DNA of 64,000 bases from Lota lota (GCA_026745465.1 JACYXH010000007.1:418501-482500), one strand, 5' to 3'; shown: positions 1-15,178, numbered from the stretch's first letter. Numbers and translations: made by a program. Notes: generated by a model not told the origin, from the letters alone.

Positions 1-2340
1 ACGTAGTGGTCTATTTTCATCTTGTTTCAGAAGGCTTTTCTAAACATCTTCATCATCTGGCGACCGCTGAGAGTGAGAGCGGATTGTAACGACAGGCAGG
101 GTGGAATACATTGGACAGCTTTCCATAAGATCTCCCCTCTGTCCTCAATCATCAAGTCATCTTCACACGATCACATCTGGTGTTTGAGAGAGACAGTGGG
201 AGGAGGAGAAACATCCAGTGTATTGCTCACCAAGAGCGAAACAAGTGGTCAATCAGCAAACGCGCATAATTGGATCATTAAGCAAATCATTGACCCAAGC
301 TGCCTGCGTCTAGTCTAGAACAAGGTGTTTTGTTCATTAACCTTTGACCCTTCTATGAACACACTGATGGACACACACATGGGTGCACTGAAAGGGGAAG
401 GGCTCCAACAGACATTGACTTGTAAGTGTGACTCAAGTGTCTGATCAATAATCGAATTGATCGGTAGAGGGAGGGCGATCAGAAGACACCAAAGTTACAA
501 AACAGCATATAGGACCGTTTAGTGAAAACGGCAAACGATTCTCTGTTCCACAGAGCAAATCTTCTGCCTGCAATGCGTACCGGGAAGTCAAGTCAATTTG
601 TATAGCCCTTAATCACTGCTCTGTTCTCGCATCACACAACATCCCCTAACTCTAAGCCCTCTAAAGGGCAACAAAAAACTCCCAAAGCCTCAGAGGACTG
701 AATCCTTGAGAAGGAACAGAAAAGTGAAATCCTTCCTTCCAGGGATTGGAATAGGTGCCAAATGGGCTGACAAATAACAGTAGTAAAAACCGAAGTTGAG
801 ACATAGTGATGTTGCGATAAGTGGAAGCAATTTTCATTACAGCATTGGCTCAAACCTTGTGCTTCTCCTGGGTTAGATATAGCCTTGTCTGATGTTCACT
901 ACCTAAGAGGCACCGGTGTGTTCCACAATGCAGGTCCTGCTGACAGTTTTGATTGAAATGCAAGGGGAAATGTGTCACATTGGCCTGTCACGTGCGTTAA
1001 GCTAGTGTGGCATACAGACCCAAGGATACTGCCCATGCATTTGTCACTGCAGGGTAACAGCTTTTCACTACCATGTTCGGCCAAATTCTGTCTTGGTGAC
1101 CACCTGTCTCATCACCGGAATGGACCCCGTATTTGACTTTCTGGAATATTTTTTCCCTTCCCTTTCTCCCCCCATTGAGCTGCTCAATTGTGAGAAAAGG
1201 AACAGACATCTGTTCCACGCTATACAAGGCTGAGTTGCTGTCGATGCAAAGCTGTCCTGGTCTCGTGGGGACCCAAAACCTCAGTCAAAGTCCTCATAAG
1301 CATGCTTTTCACAGGTGTGTTTGTGAGCCATTATTATTTGTGAGGAACTCAAGGTAGATGCAATGGAAAATACATTAAGTTTTAATACATAATTGACTGT
1401 CCTCCATTTTTAAGTTGTGTGTGTCTATTTCACATTTTGATACTGTTACCATGGTTATATAATATTATAATGTGAGCATTATTTAGATATTTACTTATTT
1501 AGCAGAAGATTATCCAAAGAGAGTGGTCATGTCATCAATGAGCAGGTATACAGTTTGGGTTTTTTGATTAATGACAATTACAGTTTCCACTACAATATCC
1601 TTCCCCCATATATGTCTGCTATGTTGTAGGAACAAATGATCAGTGGTGTTAACAAATACAGTCCCTTGAAGTTAACCAAAGTGGATCTGTTTTTAAAACC
1701 TTGGCATTTGCAGGTTGTTTTCTCTTGTGCCTTGCCTCAGTTTTTGGTAGAATTACCTCAGCAACGATGCTCTGCTCTATCTACACATTTCCTTGGGTGC
1801 TGTATTGTAGAGGATTAACTGAAGTCATTGTTTCGGTCTTTGTTATTCACTTCCTTTCAATTTACAAATTGAATCTTTGTGGATTATCGTATTATGCTTC
1901 GACTGTGCTACAGATGAAGGCTTTGTGCGTTTGTCAAGGACTGTGAAGTGATTACAAACTAACTGGGTATTTGACCACAAGTCATTCAGGGAAAGCATTG
2001 CTACAATACAGTTTTCTCAAGCGTAAGTGCAGGGGGCCCACTCTGCGTACATGTGGTCTAAAAGTAACACCACCACAGGAGTGCTGAAAAGGTTCACAAT
2101 CAATCTACTCATTGGTGACCGGGAACAAAGGTTAGAGCTTGGGCCACACATACGCACTGGGAATTGCACAGGTGCCATTGGTGGATCCATTCCTGTTGTC
2201 ACCATGGAGACAGATTCCTGGCCTAATTTTTTTTTTCTGCCCTTCTAAACATGCACACATGTCATTCCTCCTCTGGCTAGGCTACCAGACTTAACGTCCA
2301 CTGCTGGCAATCTATAATATCTAGGCCACAATTAGATTAG
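1..2340. other. noncoding DNA, no gene seen
   Basis: Only short unrelated reading frames occur here, with no recognisable protein. A SINE fragment with the 'agcagaag..atccaaag' and 'atgagcaggta' blocks lies at about 1495-1545. The rest looks like unique, moderately AT-rich intronic or intergenic sequence. Confidence 0.6.
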
Positions 2341-2344
2341 CTGT

Positions 2345-2515
2345 TGTACTGTTTACTATTACTGTTTAGCAGACACTGTCTCTAAAGCAACTTGCAGTGA
2401 ATTATTTTAGATGTATTCCATTAGTGAGCAGGTAACGGCATCTTTTGCTCATGGATGCCCACACGCAGACTGCAGACATTGGGTTTGAACCCAGAACCAT
2501 TCGCCTGGGAGTCAA
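2345..2515 (-). repeat. tRNA-derived SINE copy (degraded)
   Basis: Read on the + strand, the copy runs from TTTAGCAGACACTG (reverse of the SINE tail AAGCGTCTGCTAAA) through CAACTTGCAGTGAAT and GAGCAGGTAA to TTTGAACCCAGAACC, the reverse complement of a pol III B box. The same order of blocks recurs at 3215, 18588, 21303, 33275 and 36485, so this is a dispersed family. Confidence 0.6.
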
Positions 2516-2838
2516 AGTTCAGGAAGAAAAAAAGGTTATAGGGAATCTGGAGGAAATGCGCCCCCTGATTTAATACTTTTATGTAAATGGGAAGGAACAA
2601 CAGAGTTGTCGTTTTTTTCTAGACATGCCTCAAATGCATGAACATGGCCTGATGACACGTTTTGTCCATATTTCCAGGTCCTGTTGTGTCACAGGGAACA
2701 GGGGACGCTAGGACAGCGACTAGCATGAATACCAATTGCTGTGCCCCAGGGTTTACCCAGAGCACTGCCGTGCATGGATTAGCTGTTGTTATTCACCGGA
2801 CAACGAGATAGACATGAACAAACTTTAGCCGTAGACCA

Positions 2839-2953
2839 TAAAACTCTCTCTCTCTCTCTCTTTCTCTTTCTCTTTCTCTTTCTCTTTCTCTTTCTCTTTC
2901 TCTCTCTCTCTTTCTCTTTCTCCTTTTCTTTCTCTTTCTCTTTCTCTTTCTCT

Positions 2954-3014
<61 letters not shown>

Positions 3015-3020
3015 TCTCTT
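2839..3020. repeat. (CT)n / (TTTCTC)n pyrimidine array
   Basis: About 180 bp of pure pyrimidine on the + strand, alternating CT dinucleotide and TTTCTC hexamer blocks. The Arg/Glu- and Ser/Leu/Phe-rich reading frames across it are repeat translations, not genes. Confidence 0.95.
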
Positions 3021-3214
3021 AAACATACACTCTGCAAAACACACCAACACTCTATAGGATGCATGTGAACTTTGACAACGATCCCAACACCAGTCTTAAC
3101 TTAGTCCAGTCTAGGACGAAGGCAATAACAAAAGAAATGCAAACATACAATTTAGATTTAACAGAATGCAAGCGTCTGCAACCATACACGAAGTAAACAA
3201 TTATTATATTATTA

Positions 3215-3352
3215 TTATTTACTAGTAATTTAGCAGACTTTTTTATCCGAAGACACTTGTTCATAAGATTCACAGACTACTGGTATACTGATGCCATCGG
3301 GGTTCAAACTCAGAACCTTTCGGCTGACAGCTGACACTAGACTACTAGACAA
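3215..3352 (-). repeat. tRNA-derived SINE copy (degraded)
   Basis: The copy begins TTTAGCAGACTTTTTTATCC and reaches GGTTCAAACTCAGAACC, a reverse-oriented B box, then CTTTCGGCTGACAG. The block order matches the copy at 2345, with the middle shortened. Confidence 0.55.
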
Positions 3353-3529
3353 CTCAAATGCTAAATCTTTTAACAACCGCTGCGTTGCAAGGCAGGTGCT
3401 AAGTATAAAAAAGTATTTGTGATCCGTCAATGCAATGTAAACACAAAGAATGAACACGTCATCACGAGTCCTCTGGATCTGTACTGTTTGTCCAGGTATT
3501 TAAAAAGGATCAATCGGAACAGCGCTATG

Positions 3530-3826
3530 AAAGGACCTATGAGTCAAACTGGCAACGCCTTTCGCTGCTGAAGTGATGGCGAACACCAGTACAACCGCCC
3601 CTATTGGAACGCGCCCTTTGCCTGCAGCTATCAAGCAGCTATCAGGGATCAACAGCCCACACTTTCTCTCCGATACTTTTGGGAAGTGGGTGGGCCGGTT
3701 GATTGCCGCGACCTCAGCGCCTTCCAACCGTTTCACTTCTCGCCGTCGGCTGTTTGGAAGTGTCACCGCCGAAACAACCTTGAGACGGAGAGCAAACGTG
3801 ACCGCCCCGCGCTCTCCATCATCAAG
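3530..3826 (+). other. unidentified non-repetitive segment before the 33-bp minisatellite
   Basis: A 300-bp stretch with more CpG than its surroundings is open for 85 codons on + (ATG at 3573) and 88 on -. The + stretch ends near AAG|GTAATC, a possible donor at 3827. Neither translation resembles a known family. It could be a noncoding exon or chance. Confidence 0.2.
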
Positions 3827-3965
3827 GTAATCTTGTTTGATCAGAGGGCCGGCACACAGGGGCCAGGGGGGGGGGGATAATGCTCCGTCCCTGGAGATGC
3901 CATGTCATGTCCGTCCTCCTCTCCTGTCCTGTCCTCCCCTTCGTCTCGGTCTTCAGACGAGGGGT

Positions 3966-4592
3966 GAGATGGAGAAGCTGTAGGATAGGGGTGGGGGTGA
4001 GATGGAGAAGCTGTAGGATAGGGGTGGGGGTGAGATGGAGAAGCTGCAGGATAGGGGTGGGGGTGAGATGGAGAAGCTGCAGGATAGGGGTGGGGGTGAG
4101 ATGGAGAAGCTGTAGGATAGGGGTGGGGGTGAGATGGAGAAGCTGTAGGATAGGGGTGGGGGTGAGATGGAGAAGCTGCAGGATAGGGGTGGGGGTGAGA
4201 TGGAGAAGCTGTAGGATAGGGGTGGGGGTGAGATGGAGAAGCTGTAGGATAGGGGTGGGGGTGAGATGGAGAAGCTGTAGGATAGGGGTGGGGGTGAGAT
4301 GGAGAAGCTGTAGGATAGGGGTGGGGGTGAGATGGAGAAGCTGTAGGATAGGGGTGGGGGTGAGATGGAGAAGCTGTAGGATAGGGGTGGGGGTGAGATG
4401 GAGAAGCTGTAGGATAGGGGTGGGGGTGAGATGGAGAAGCTGTAGGATAGGGGTGGGGGTGAGATGGAGAAGCTGCAGGATAGGGGTGGGGGTGAGATGG
4501 AGAAGCTGTAGGATAGGGGTGGGGGTGAGATGGAGAAGCTGTAGGATAGGGGTGGGGGTGAGATGGAGAAGCTGTAGGATAGGGGTGGGGGT
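3966..4592 (+). repeat. 33-bp minisatellite, 19 units
   Basis: The unit begins GAGATGGAGAAGCTGTAGGA and continues to TAGGGGTGGGGGT. Nineteen units of identical length fill the interval exactly (627 bp). The main variation is a T/C change (CTGTAGG versus CTGCAGG) in four units. Because 33 is a multiple of three, both strands stay open for about 258 codons (11-residue repeat [11 protein letters not shown] on the minus strand). These frames are best read as repeat artefacts. Confidence 0.95.
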
Positions 4593-5815
4593 GAGATGGA
4601 GAATGGACTCGGGCCACAGGTTCAGCCCAAGCGCTATGAGAAGTACACGCAGAAGGTAAAACTGTGAAGATGTGCTTTTTAATGCAATTTCATTCCGGGG
4701 TTCATGGGGAAGTTTATAGATGTTTGTTTTATTTAACCTTATTCAATTATTATTCATTTTTGTAAATGTGTTTTGTTTTGATAAGACCATGAAAACAACA
4801 GGAAAGTGGGTTGAAAGAGAGATGGAATGACGTGTAGCATAGCACCACTAGTCAGAATTTAGCCTGGGTCGCTACAAGGCACATTGGCTACGTGGTTAGC
4901 TCATTAGCGGGTTGAGCCACCTAGCCGCTAGACTATAATATTCCTAGTTTATGTTTTGGTATCAATATTCAACATAAAAGAACAACCTAAAAATAGCCTA
5001 TGCTAAATATCAAACTACACCATTGATGCCTACTGTTAACCAACCACTGACTAGAGAAGAAGGTTGTGATAAGTGAGGGGATGCTGTATGAGTTTAGCAT
5101 TTAAAGTGCTCCCCTGGGTTCGTGATTACACTCCCAGGATGCTAACAGAAGCAGAAGGAGTTGATTGCTAATGTGTCACAGCTGGATATGCCAGCCAGTA
5201 GCTAGCTAGCTGTAAAGCAGAAACTAAGTCTTGTCTCTTTACCAGGTCAGGGCTTAAAACCTTTTTATATTGTGCTCTTTTGATTCCATTTATTTCAGTT
5301 GGTGTCACAAACAACATTTTGGTTGCACCAATTTAACGCAGCTCAATTTTGTTGGTTTGGTAAATATAGCATATTTACAAATATTTGTTCCTCATATCTT
5401 CCATATTGCAAATATGTAATCTTTTCTCCAATTTAGATGATCAAATGACAATTTCTTGGCTTCTTGCCAGACAAAGCAAGCTCATTTAAGAGATCGCTTC
5501 TGGCAACTTGTGATGAGCATTTGTAGTTATTTATGACATTTCATAGACTCATCAAAAATCAATGAATCAACTTGCAGCTGGTGACAGCCCTACCGGAAAG
5601 CAAAAGTCAACTTTATTTTTCATTATTTGTATTTCGTTCACAGCATCATGTGCATTCTATTTGATTCAAAAGATGGATGAAAATATGTGCGGTCTTCCTC
5701 CATTCATAGACTGCCATCTTGTTTTGGACTCTTTGAGGATAACTGGGAATATAGTGCAAAACGTTAAGAAATTAGTGGACACAAACTGGGCAAGAGCAGA
5801 ATTTAGAAACGACAG
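4593..5815. other. noncoding DNA, no gene seen
   Basis: Mostly AT-rich unique sequence. A short stretch just after the minisatellite reads [20 protein letters not shown] and stops at AAG|GTAAAA (4656), a weak exon-like segment. The 105-codon frame from 5562 has no recognisable family and runs into a G tract at 5815. Confidence 0.45.
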
Positions 5816-6076
5816 GGGGGTGGGGGGGGGGGGGGGTAAATATACACAAAGAGTTTGGGTACATGCGCAATGTGTGTAGACACAAGGAGAAAGCTATTTT
5901 CTTGATGGTGGGGGGGAAAATAAAAAGGGTGGGACTGTGGTCCAGACACAGAAACCAGCTGTGATGAGAATAGGCAGTGGGCAGAACGTGTGAACATCTC
6001 CCTCCACCCGATGATCATCCACCTCTTCCCCGCCACCGTGCTGGTCGTGTGTGTGTATGTGTGTGTGTGTGTGTGA
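5815..6076. repeat. poly-G tract and (GT)n array
   Basis: An interrupted G run lies at about 5815-5836 and a GT array with one TATG interruption at about 6046-6075, with unremarkable sequence between. Confidence 0.85.
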
Positions 6077-6191
6077 GAAACAAGAAGATGAAAAGGCATT
6101 ATTGATGTGCACAGAGAGTGCTGTGCGATGGTTTGGCCATCGCACACCCAGTTGTGTTGCATGCACTGTAGTTTCTATACAATTTATAAAC

Positions 6192-6265
6192 AATCAGGTT
6201 GTGGTTTACTATAGAGAGAGAGAGAGAGATCTCTATATAGATATACAGAAGACCACAACCTGATT
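6192..6265. repeat. short inverted repeat enclosing an AG/AT loop
   Basis: AATCAGGTTGTGGT at 6192-6205 is the exact reverse complement of ACCACAACCTGATT at 6252-6265. The 46-bp loop contains a GA array and AGAGATCTCT. It could be a tiny fold-back element or chance divergence of a larger palindrome. Confidence 0.8.
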
Positions 6266-6844
6266 ATGTTATATAATCTCTGTTATATATATATAGATCT
6301 GTGAAAATCTTGATTGAATCAAGAATATTCTGAATGTGTGTCTATATCTGTGTGTGGGTGGGTTGGTATACGTTTTTGTTTTTCAAATTTGTATTCAGTG
6401 CGTTGTCATTTGTGTACGTTGTCATATATTTATTGAGTACTTTCTTTGAGCCCGGGGACAGAGCAGAGTAGAACTTGATTATGGTAAACCAAGTTGTGTG
6501 CTGGCTCTGACCCCAGGCACCAGACAGCATTACCCATCATTACCCAGTCTCACCAGAAAATACCTTGATGTGCTCACGCAAGAGAAGGGGAAGGGCTGTC
6601 TTCTGTCTCGCTAAGGGCAGACCAAGGGAGGGTATGGAGTCTAATGGAATCAGCTTTGGTGCAGGGATATGTGTTGTTCACTGTCTGTGTTTTCTGAAGC
6701 TATGAAGGAATACAAGTCAATGGAGATTTCCATCGTTTTGGTGGATCACTGATCCATTTGTTTGCATTCGGTGACCACCCAGCCCTCGGCTTAAAAATCT
6801 TGGAACAATCTTTTGCAATTGGAAGCCTGCCGAAGCACTATAGC

Positions 6845-7150
6845 GTCTTTAATATTGATCACAATATTAATATTTATAAAGCACCTTCCGGAGTTCCAAA
6901 GGACGATGAAGGGCAATAAAACACAGAAAGAAGATGGAAAAAAAATAACTTTAAATGACTTTTGAAGTTGTAACAATCTGACCAAATGTGAGCATAAAAA
7001 GTGAAAAGCCTGACTATAAACATAAACAACATATATGTGAGGTGTGGGGATTGAAAGTAAAACTGTAATTAAAACGCATAAAAACAAAACAAAGTGACGA
7101 TAAAAACGAAGGCAGTAAAAAAAAAAAACACCATTAAAAAGTCAAAACAT
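6845..7150. repeat. probable dispersed repeat, A-rich
   Basis: The segment starts TTTATAAAGCACCTTCCGGA and continues GTTCCAAAGGACGATG. This resembles a phrase seen repeatedly in fish genomic DNA (TTTATAAAGCGCC..AAAGGACGC), recalled rather than searched. An A-rich stretch with A9-A12 runs and AAAACAAAACAAAG follows. No coding potential is recognised. Confidence 0.4.
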
Positions 7151-7439
7151 AACTACAAACATGAATGTCACATATCACATCCATAGACATATCACTGCAC
7201 CAGACACCATAAGGCTAGAGCAGTATCTCTTGATGGCCTATCAGTTGAGGGGAACGTCCCTGGAGCAGATGGCTAGCGTTACGGTGCTCCATTCACATAT
7301 AGCTCACATTGTCTCAGCGGGGGGGGGGCATATTTCCATCACTAATCCTATTCTGGGGTAGAGGCAGCATGGCCGATGCAAAGGCAACAAGCTAAACAGT
7401 CTTGCGTCATGATGCGGTTGGTCCTTTGGGATTTGATTG

Positions 7440-7655
7440 GGTCGTGTCGTTTGAACCCGGTCGCCGGACCCGGTTTGTGATCCTTTTGCATGTTCTGTGT
7501 GATGACCCAGGGGCTGAAATGTTCTGGGTATCCAACCCCACTGTCCGCAGTGGCTATCTGTTGGGATACTTGAGTAACATCCCTAACCCCTGCCTGTGTG
7601 TGATACTAATGAACTATTCGTCGCTTTGAATAAGTGTCTGCTAAAAAGCCTGTAT
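7440..7655 (+). repeat. tRNA-derived SINE copy, + orientation
   Basis: GTTTGAACCCGGTCG near 7450 is B-box-like, and the element ends at TCGCTTTGAATAAGTGTCTGCTAAAAAG, the family tail in forward orientation. The body is divergent. Termini are approximate. Confidence 0.5.
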
Positions 7656-10479
<2,824 letters not shown>

Positions 10480-10548
10480 GTTCCAGGAGTGACAGCAAGT
10501 GGAGTGAGCTTTTGAAGAACCGTTTCGGCCGGCACCATTAAGTAAAAG
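10480..10548 (+). other. candidate small internal exon (no gene assigned)
   Basis: TTTTTATCTCTTCCAG ends at 10479 and makes a good acceptor. AAAAG|GTTAGT at 10548 is an acceptable donor. The 69-bp segment between has stops in the frames examined, so it would be a noncoding exon, for example of a long syt1 5' UTR. Only splice-site shape supports it. Confidence 0.2.
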
Positions 10549-10630
10549 GTTAGTCTGTTTAGCCCTCTTTGTAAAGGATCTTTTTTTGAATCCCTGTTTC
10601 TCTTCTTAAATGCCATCCGTCTTTGTTGTA

Positions 10631-10654
10631 GTGTGTGTGTGTGTGTGTGTGTGT

Positions 10655-10684
<30 letters not shown>
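10631..10684. repeat. (GT)n followed directly by (AT)n
   Basis: Thirteen GT units run into about thirteen AT units, a compound microsatellite. Confidence 0.95.
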
Positions 10685-10685
<1 letters not shown>

Positions 10686-11711
10686 CTCAGTAGAATTTTC
10701 AGTTGGCTTGGCTTTGGCTTCTCAAATGCTAACTTCATTATCTTTTTGAAGGCATTTCGAGGGTGTGTGTCACACACATTGTGCTCTTATGTCGTACACT
10801 GCGCGGAAAACGGTTTTCAACGTAGCCAGGGTTAGAAGTAGTAAAGCTAGCGCTATCTGTCATGACCCCGGACAGGCCTGCCACAATGTAAACAAGATTA
10901 GCATGCAGCTCTGGCTACCATGGGCTTTCACTTTGAATAATACTTTTATGATTAATATAGTATAAGTATATTAATTTGTTTATCGTGCATACTTATTAGT
11001 GGGACATGAAGCAAGACAGATCGTGTGCTTGGTGGAAAGCCAGTCTTTACATGAATCTGGCCTAGGAGCGTGTATCGTGATGGAAGGGTTTGCAATATGT
11101 CTTACATTCATATCACCTAATAATGACATGAATTACATTTATTTCATGAATGCAAATTTGCAACGAAAGTACTTATGTTTTTTTATTTATATTGTAGTAT
11201 ATTTTCTCTCTTTTTCCTCTCTCTGTCTCTCTCATACGTCTGCAGATGTTTGGAATTATTTTTGAAAACGGGGGAGTAGGGATTTTCAGACAAGATGAAA
11301 AGCGTGGCAAAATCACGGCTTGAACAGAAGAAACGTCAGTGAAAAGATAAAACCCGTTGACAGGCAGCTATAACTGTGACGTAGAGCCGGTTTTGGCGGC
11401 CTTTTATCAGTTCAATAGAACCTGCCTTCCAGCATTTGCAGTCTTTTCATGAATTAGCGTACGTGCCTCAACACGCTGGTTCAGGGAGGGTTCACGTGCT
11501 ATACCCAGAATCCTGAGTGATTCTGGCCTTGTTAAATCCCCATTTTGTGGGGACCGAGTATAGAGGCAGCTGCCCGGGGCCCTTAATGCACGTCAAAGTG
11601 AGGGCCAACAAACTGGGGACCCGTAGACCAGGGGGAAGGGGGGGGGCAATTCTTCATCCTTATTGCCGTGACATATCGAAAGTGGCAGAGCGCCATTCAC
11701 AGAGAGACTGA
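10685..11711. other. noncoding DNA, no gene seen
   Basis: Unique sequence with short unrecognised frames and a pyrimidine tract at about 11200-11235. Confidence 0.5.
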
Positions 11712-11716
11712 CGATA

Positions 11717-11733
11717 TGAGAGAGAGAGAGAGG

Positions 11734-11765
<32 letters not shown>

Positions 11766-11773
11766 GGGAGAGA

Positions 11774-11846
<73 letters not shown>

Positions 11847-12040
11847 GGCGAGGGGAAAAGAGAGAGAAGGAGATTGTGGCAAAAAAGAGAGTGGGGTTGA
11901 GTGAAAAAGAATGAGAGTAGAAAGAGAGAGATGGAGACAAAGAGAGGATGGAAAAAGAAAGATGTAGACAGAGTAGAAAGAGAGAGAGAGTAGAAAGAAA
12001 GAGAGATTGAGACAGAGAGAGTAGAAAGAAAGAGAGGGGC
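11717..12040. repeat. (AG)n array grading into imperfect purine tract
   Basis: AG dinucleotides with GGGAG interruptions fill about 11717-11843. Purine-rich GAGAGA/AAAGA sequence then continues to about 12040, and a C run follows at about 12095-12112. Confidence 0.95.
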
Positions 12041-12211
12041 GTGAAGGTTTGAGGTACTAGTGTGTCTCTACTGCCCCCGACCCCCCATCCCCCGACCCCC
12101 CCCCCCCCCCCCAGGGAACTGAGGATGACTCTTCCCTTTTGCAAAAACAATGCAATCCCCTACCTGCCAATAAGGGAAGACGAGGTTAAACTGAATGAGT
12201 CCGGGGGAGTA

Positions 12212-13139
<928 letters not shown>

Positions 13140-13190
13140 TCGTGACACCCTGCCTCTCTGTCTTTCTCTGTCTTTCTCTCTGTCTTTTCT

Positions 13191-13269
<79 letters not shown>

Positions 13270-13378
13270 CTCTCTCGCTCTCTCTGTGTCTCTCTTCCTC
13301 TCTATTTGTGCCTCACTTAATCACACACTCTCTCGCTCTCTCTCTCTCTCTCTCTCTTCCTCTCCCTCTTTCTCACTA
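13140..13378. repeat. (CT)n / (CTTT)n pyrimidine array
   Basis: Includes a (TTTC)n block at about 13198-13234 and (CT)n blocks at about 13235-13266 and 13328-13358. Confidence 0.95.
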
Positions 13379-13846
13379 TAATTTTCTCGTTGGATCGGTG
13401 GTTCCCTCCGTCACCCTGCCTTTCCTCTGTTCTCTCTCCACCTACCCCCCACCCCCCCCCCCCCACCCCCGTCCTCCTCCACCTGATATGAATCTTGTGT
13501 TGTAATTATGGCTCCGCGAGACTGTGCCCTAACTGGCCTGTGTTTGATAGCATCTCCCCCCTGGTGCTAGTAGTAAAGGGTGGAGGGGCTGTTTCTCGGC
13601 ACCATCTGTTCAGTGTTGGACGGGGAGGGGGGCTGCGGTCAAGGGATAACGACGCCGTAACGTGATACCTCCCCCCCCCCCCCCCCCCCCCCCCCACTGT
13701 TCACCATCTCAATCTCCTTCACCAGCCTCTACACCTTCGCCATTACATCCACCACTGTCACCGTCTTCTCCACCACAACCACCCCCTCTGACATCGCCCA
13801 CGACCTCCAGCACCTCACCTCCCTCCACCTTCCAGATATAGCTCCA
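13379..13846. other. noncoding DNA with two C-rich tracts
   Basis: C-rich tracts lie at about 13446-13470 and 13671-13695. The following 13700-13840 stretch is rich in CACC/CCTC words. No gene is recognised. Confidence 0.5.
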
Positions 13847-13879
13847 GGGGGTCTCATATATAGTATATATGAGACCCCC
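13847..13879. repeat. perfect short palindrome, 15-nt arms and 3-nt spacer
   Basis: GGGGGTCTCATATAT at 13847-13861 is followed by AGT and then its exact reverse complement at 13865-13879. It would form a stable hairpin or cruciform. Confidence 0.92.
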
Positions 13880-14089
13880 TTTAGACCCAAAAGAAGAAAA
13901 AAAACACTTCCTGTCAGATAAAGCGGAAGTAACACTTAGACACAACCGGACGTGGATCCACATCCTGTCTGACCAGGGCTGACCAAACGACCAGGCTTAC
14001 CAAACGGAAGTGTATTCCTGCTCAATAAAGTAAACATCCGCTTTGTTCAAAAAAGCAGGAGGGCCGGAAGTGCCTGTGATGTCGGAAGT

Positions 14090-14821
14090 GGGTCTGAGGC
14101 TCCGGTGGGTCTGAGGCTCCGGTGGGTCTGAGGCTCCGGTGAGTCTGAGGCTCCGGTGGGTCTGAGGCGCCGGTGGGGGTCTGAGGCTCCGGTGGGTCTG
14201 AGGCGCCGGTGGGGGTCTGAGGCTCCGGTGGGTCTGAGGCGCCGGTGGGGGTCTGAGGCTCCGGTGGGTCTGAGGCTCCGGTGGGGGTCTGAGGCGCCGG
14301 TGGGGGTCTGAGGCTCCGGTGGGGGTCTGAGGCTCTGGTGGGTCTGAGGCGCCGGTGGGGGTCTGAGGCGCCGGTGGGGGTCTGAGGCTCCGGTGGGTCT
14401 GAGGCGCCGGTGGGGGTCTGAGGCTCCGGTGGGTCTGAGGCTCCGGTGGGTCTGAGGCTCCGGTGGGTCTGAGGCGCCGGTGGGGGTCTGAGGCTCCGGT
14501 GGGTCTGAGGCTCCGGTGGGTCTGAGGCTCCGGTGGGTCTGAGGCGCCGGTGGGGGTCTGAGGCTCCGGTGGGTCTGAGGCTCCGGTGGGGGTCTGAGGC
14601 TCCGGTGGGTCTGAGGCTCCGGTGGGTCTGAGGCGCCGGTGGGGGTCTGAGGCTCCGGTGGGGGTCTGAGGCTCCGGTGGGTCTGAGGCGCCGGTGGGGG
14701 TCTGAGGCTCCGGTGGGTCTGAGGCGCCGGTGGGGGTCTGAGGCTCCGGTGGGTCTGAGGCGCCGGTGGGGGTCTGAGGCTCCGGTGGGTCTGAGGCGCC
14801 GATGGGGGTCTGAGGCTCCAT
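14090..14821 (+). repeat. mixed 17/19-bp minisatellite
   Basis: The 17-bp unit is TGGGTCTGAGGCTCCGG and the 19-bp unit adds GG (TGGGGGTCTGAGGCGCCGG). Two recurrent base states, CTCC and CGCC, are interspersed, with the CGCC form mostly followed by the longer unit. Because 17 and 19 sum to 36, all three minus frames stay open for 270-310 codons (TGASDPPEPQTHRSLRP-type repeats). These are repeat artefacts. Confidence 0.95.
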
Positions 14822-14822
14822 G

Positions 14823-15104
14823 GGTGGAGGGGGTTAGGGTGAAACATTTGCTTTTCTTCAAAGGGACATGAGGCGAGGAAGGCCTGAGATGCCAGATGCC
14901 AGATGGTTAGGGTCAGGGTGAACTTTGTGTGTGTGTGTGTGTGTGTTGGGGGTCTGAGGTGCCGGTTGGTCTGAGGTGCCATGGGTGTCAGGAGCTAGGG
15001 TGAAACATACTCTTTCTTCAAAGAGCATGAGGCGAGGAAGGCCTGAGATGCCTGTGGGTCTGAGATGCCAAGGGTGGCGGGGGTTAGGGTCAGGGTGAAC
15101 TGTG

Positions 15105-15110
<6 letters not shown>
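14823..15110 (+). repeat. 161-bp tandem duplication beside the minisatellite
   Basis: The blocks TAGGGTGAAACAT, TTCTTCAAAG..CATGAGGCGAGGAA, GGCCTGAGATGCC and GTTAGGGTCAGGGTGAACT occur in order from 14832 and again from 14995, an offset of 161 bp. Each copy ends in a GT array. Between them GGTCTGAGGTGCCGG is a diverged minisatellite unit, so the duplication grew out of the same array. Confidence 0.85.
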
Positions 15111-15159
<49 letters not shown>

Positions 15160-15178
15160 AGGTGTATGTGTGTGAGAT
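15103..15178. repeat. (GT)n array
   Basis: GT dinucleotides with a few single-base interruptions. Confidence 0.95.

Noticed and set aside
5562-5879. 105-codon frame with a hydrophobic segment
   Set aside because: Ends inside a poly-G/TA tract, has no recognised family, no splice or promoter support, and lies in AT-rich DNA.
13997-14982. Three overlapping 270-310-codon minus frames (Pro/Ser/Thr-rich repeats)
   Set aside because: They are translations of the 17/19-bp minisatellite, open in every frame because of unit composition. No start context, splice signals or non-repeat domain.
14830-15095. TTAGGG-like phrases as an interstitial telomere
   Set aside because: Only single TTAGGG motifs within longer unique phrases, not a tandem array.
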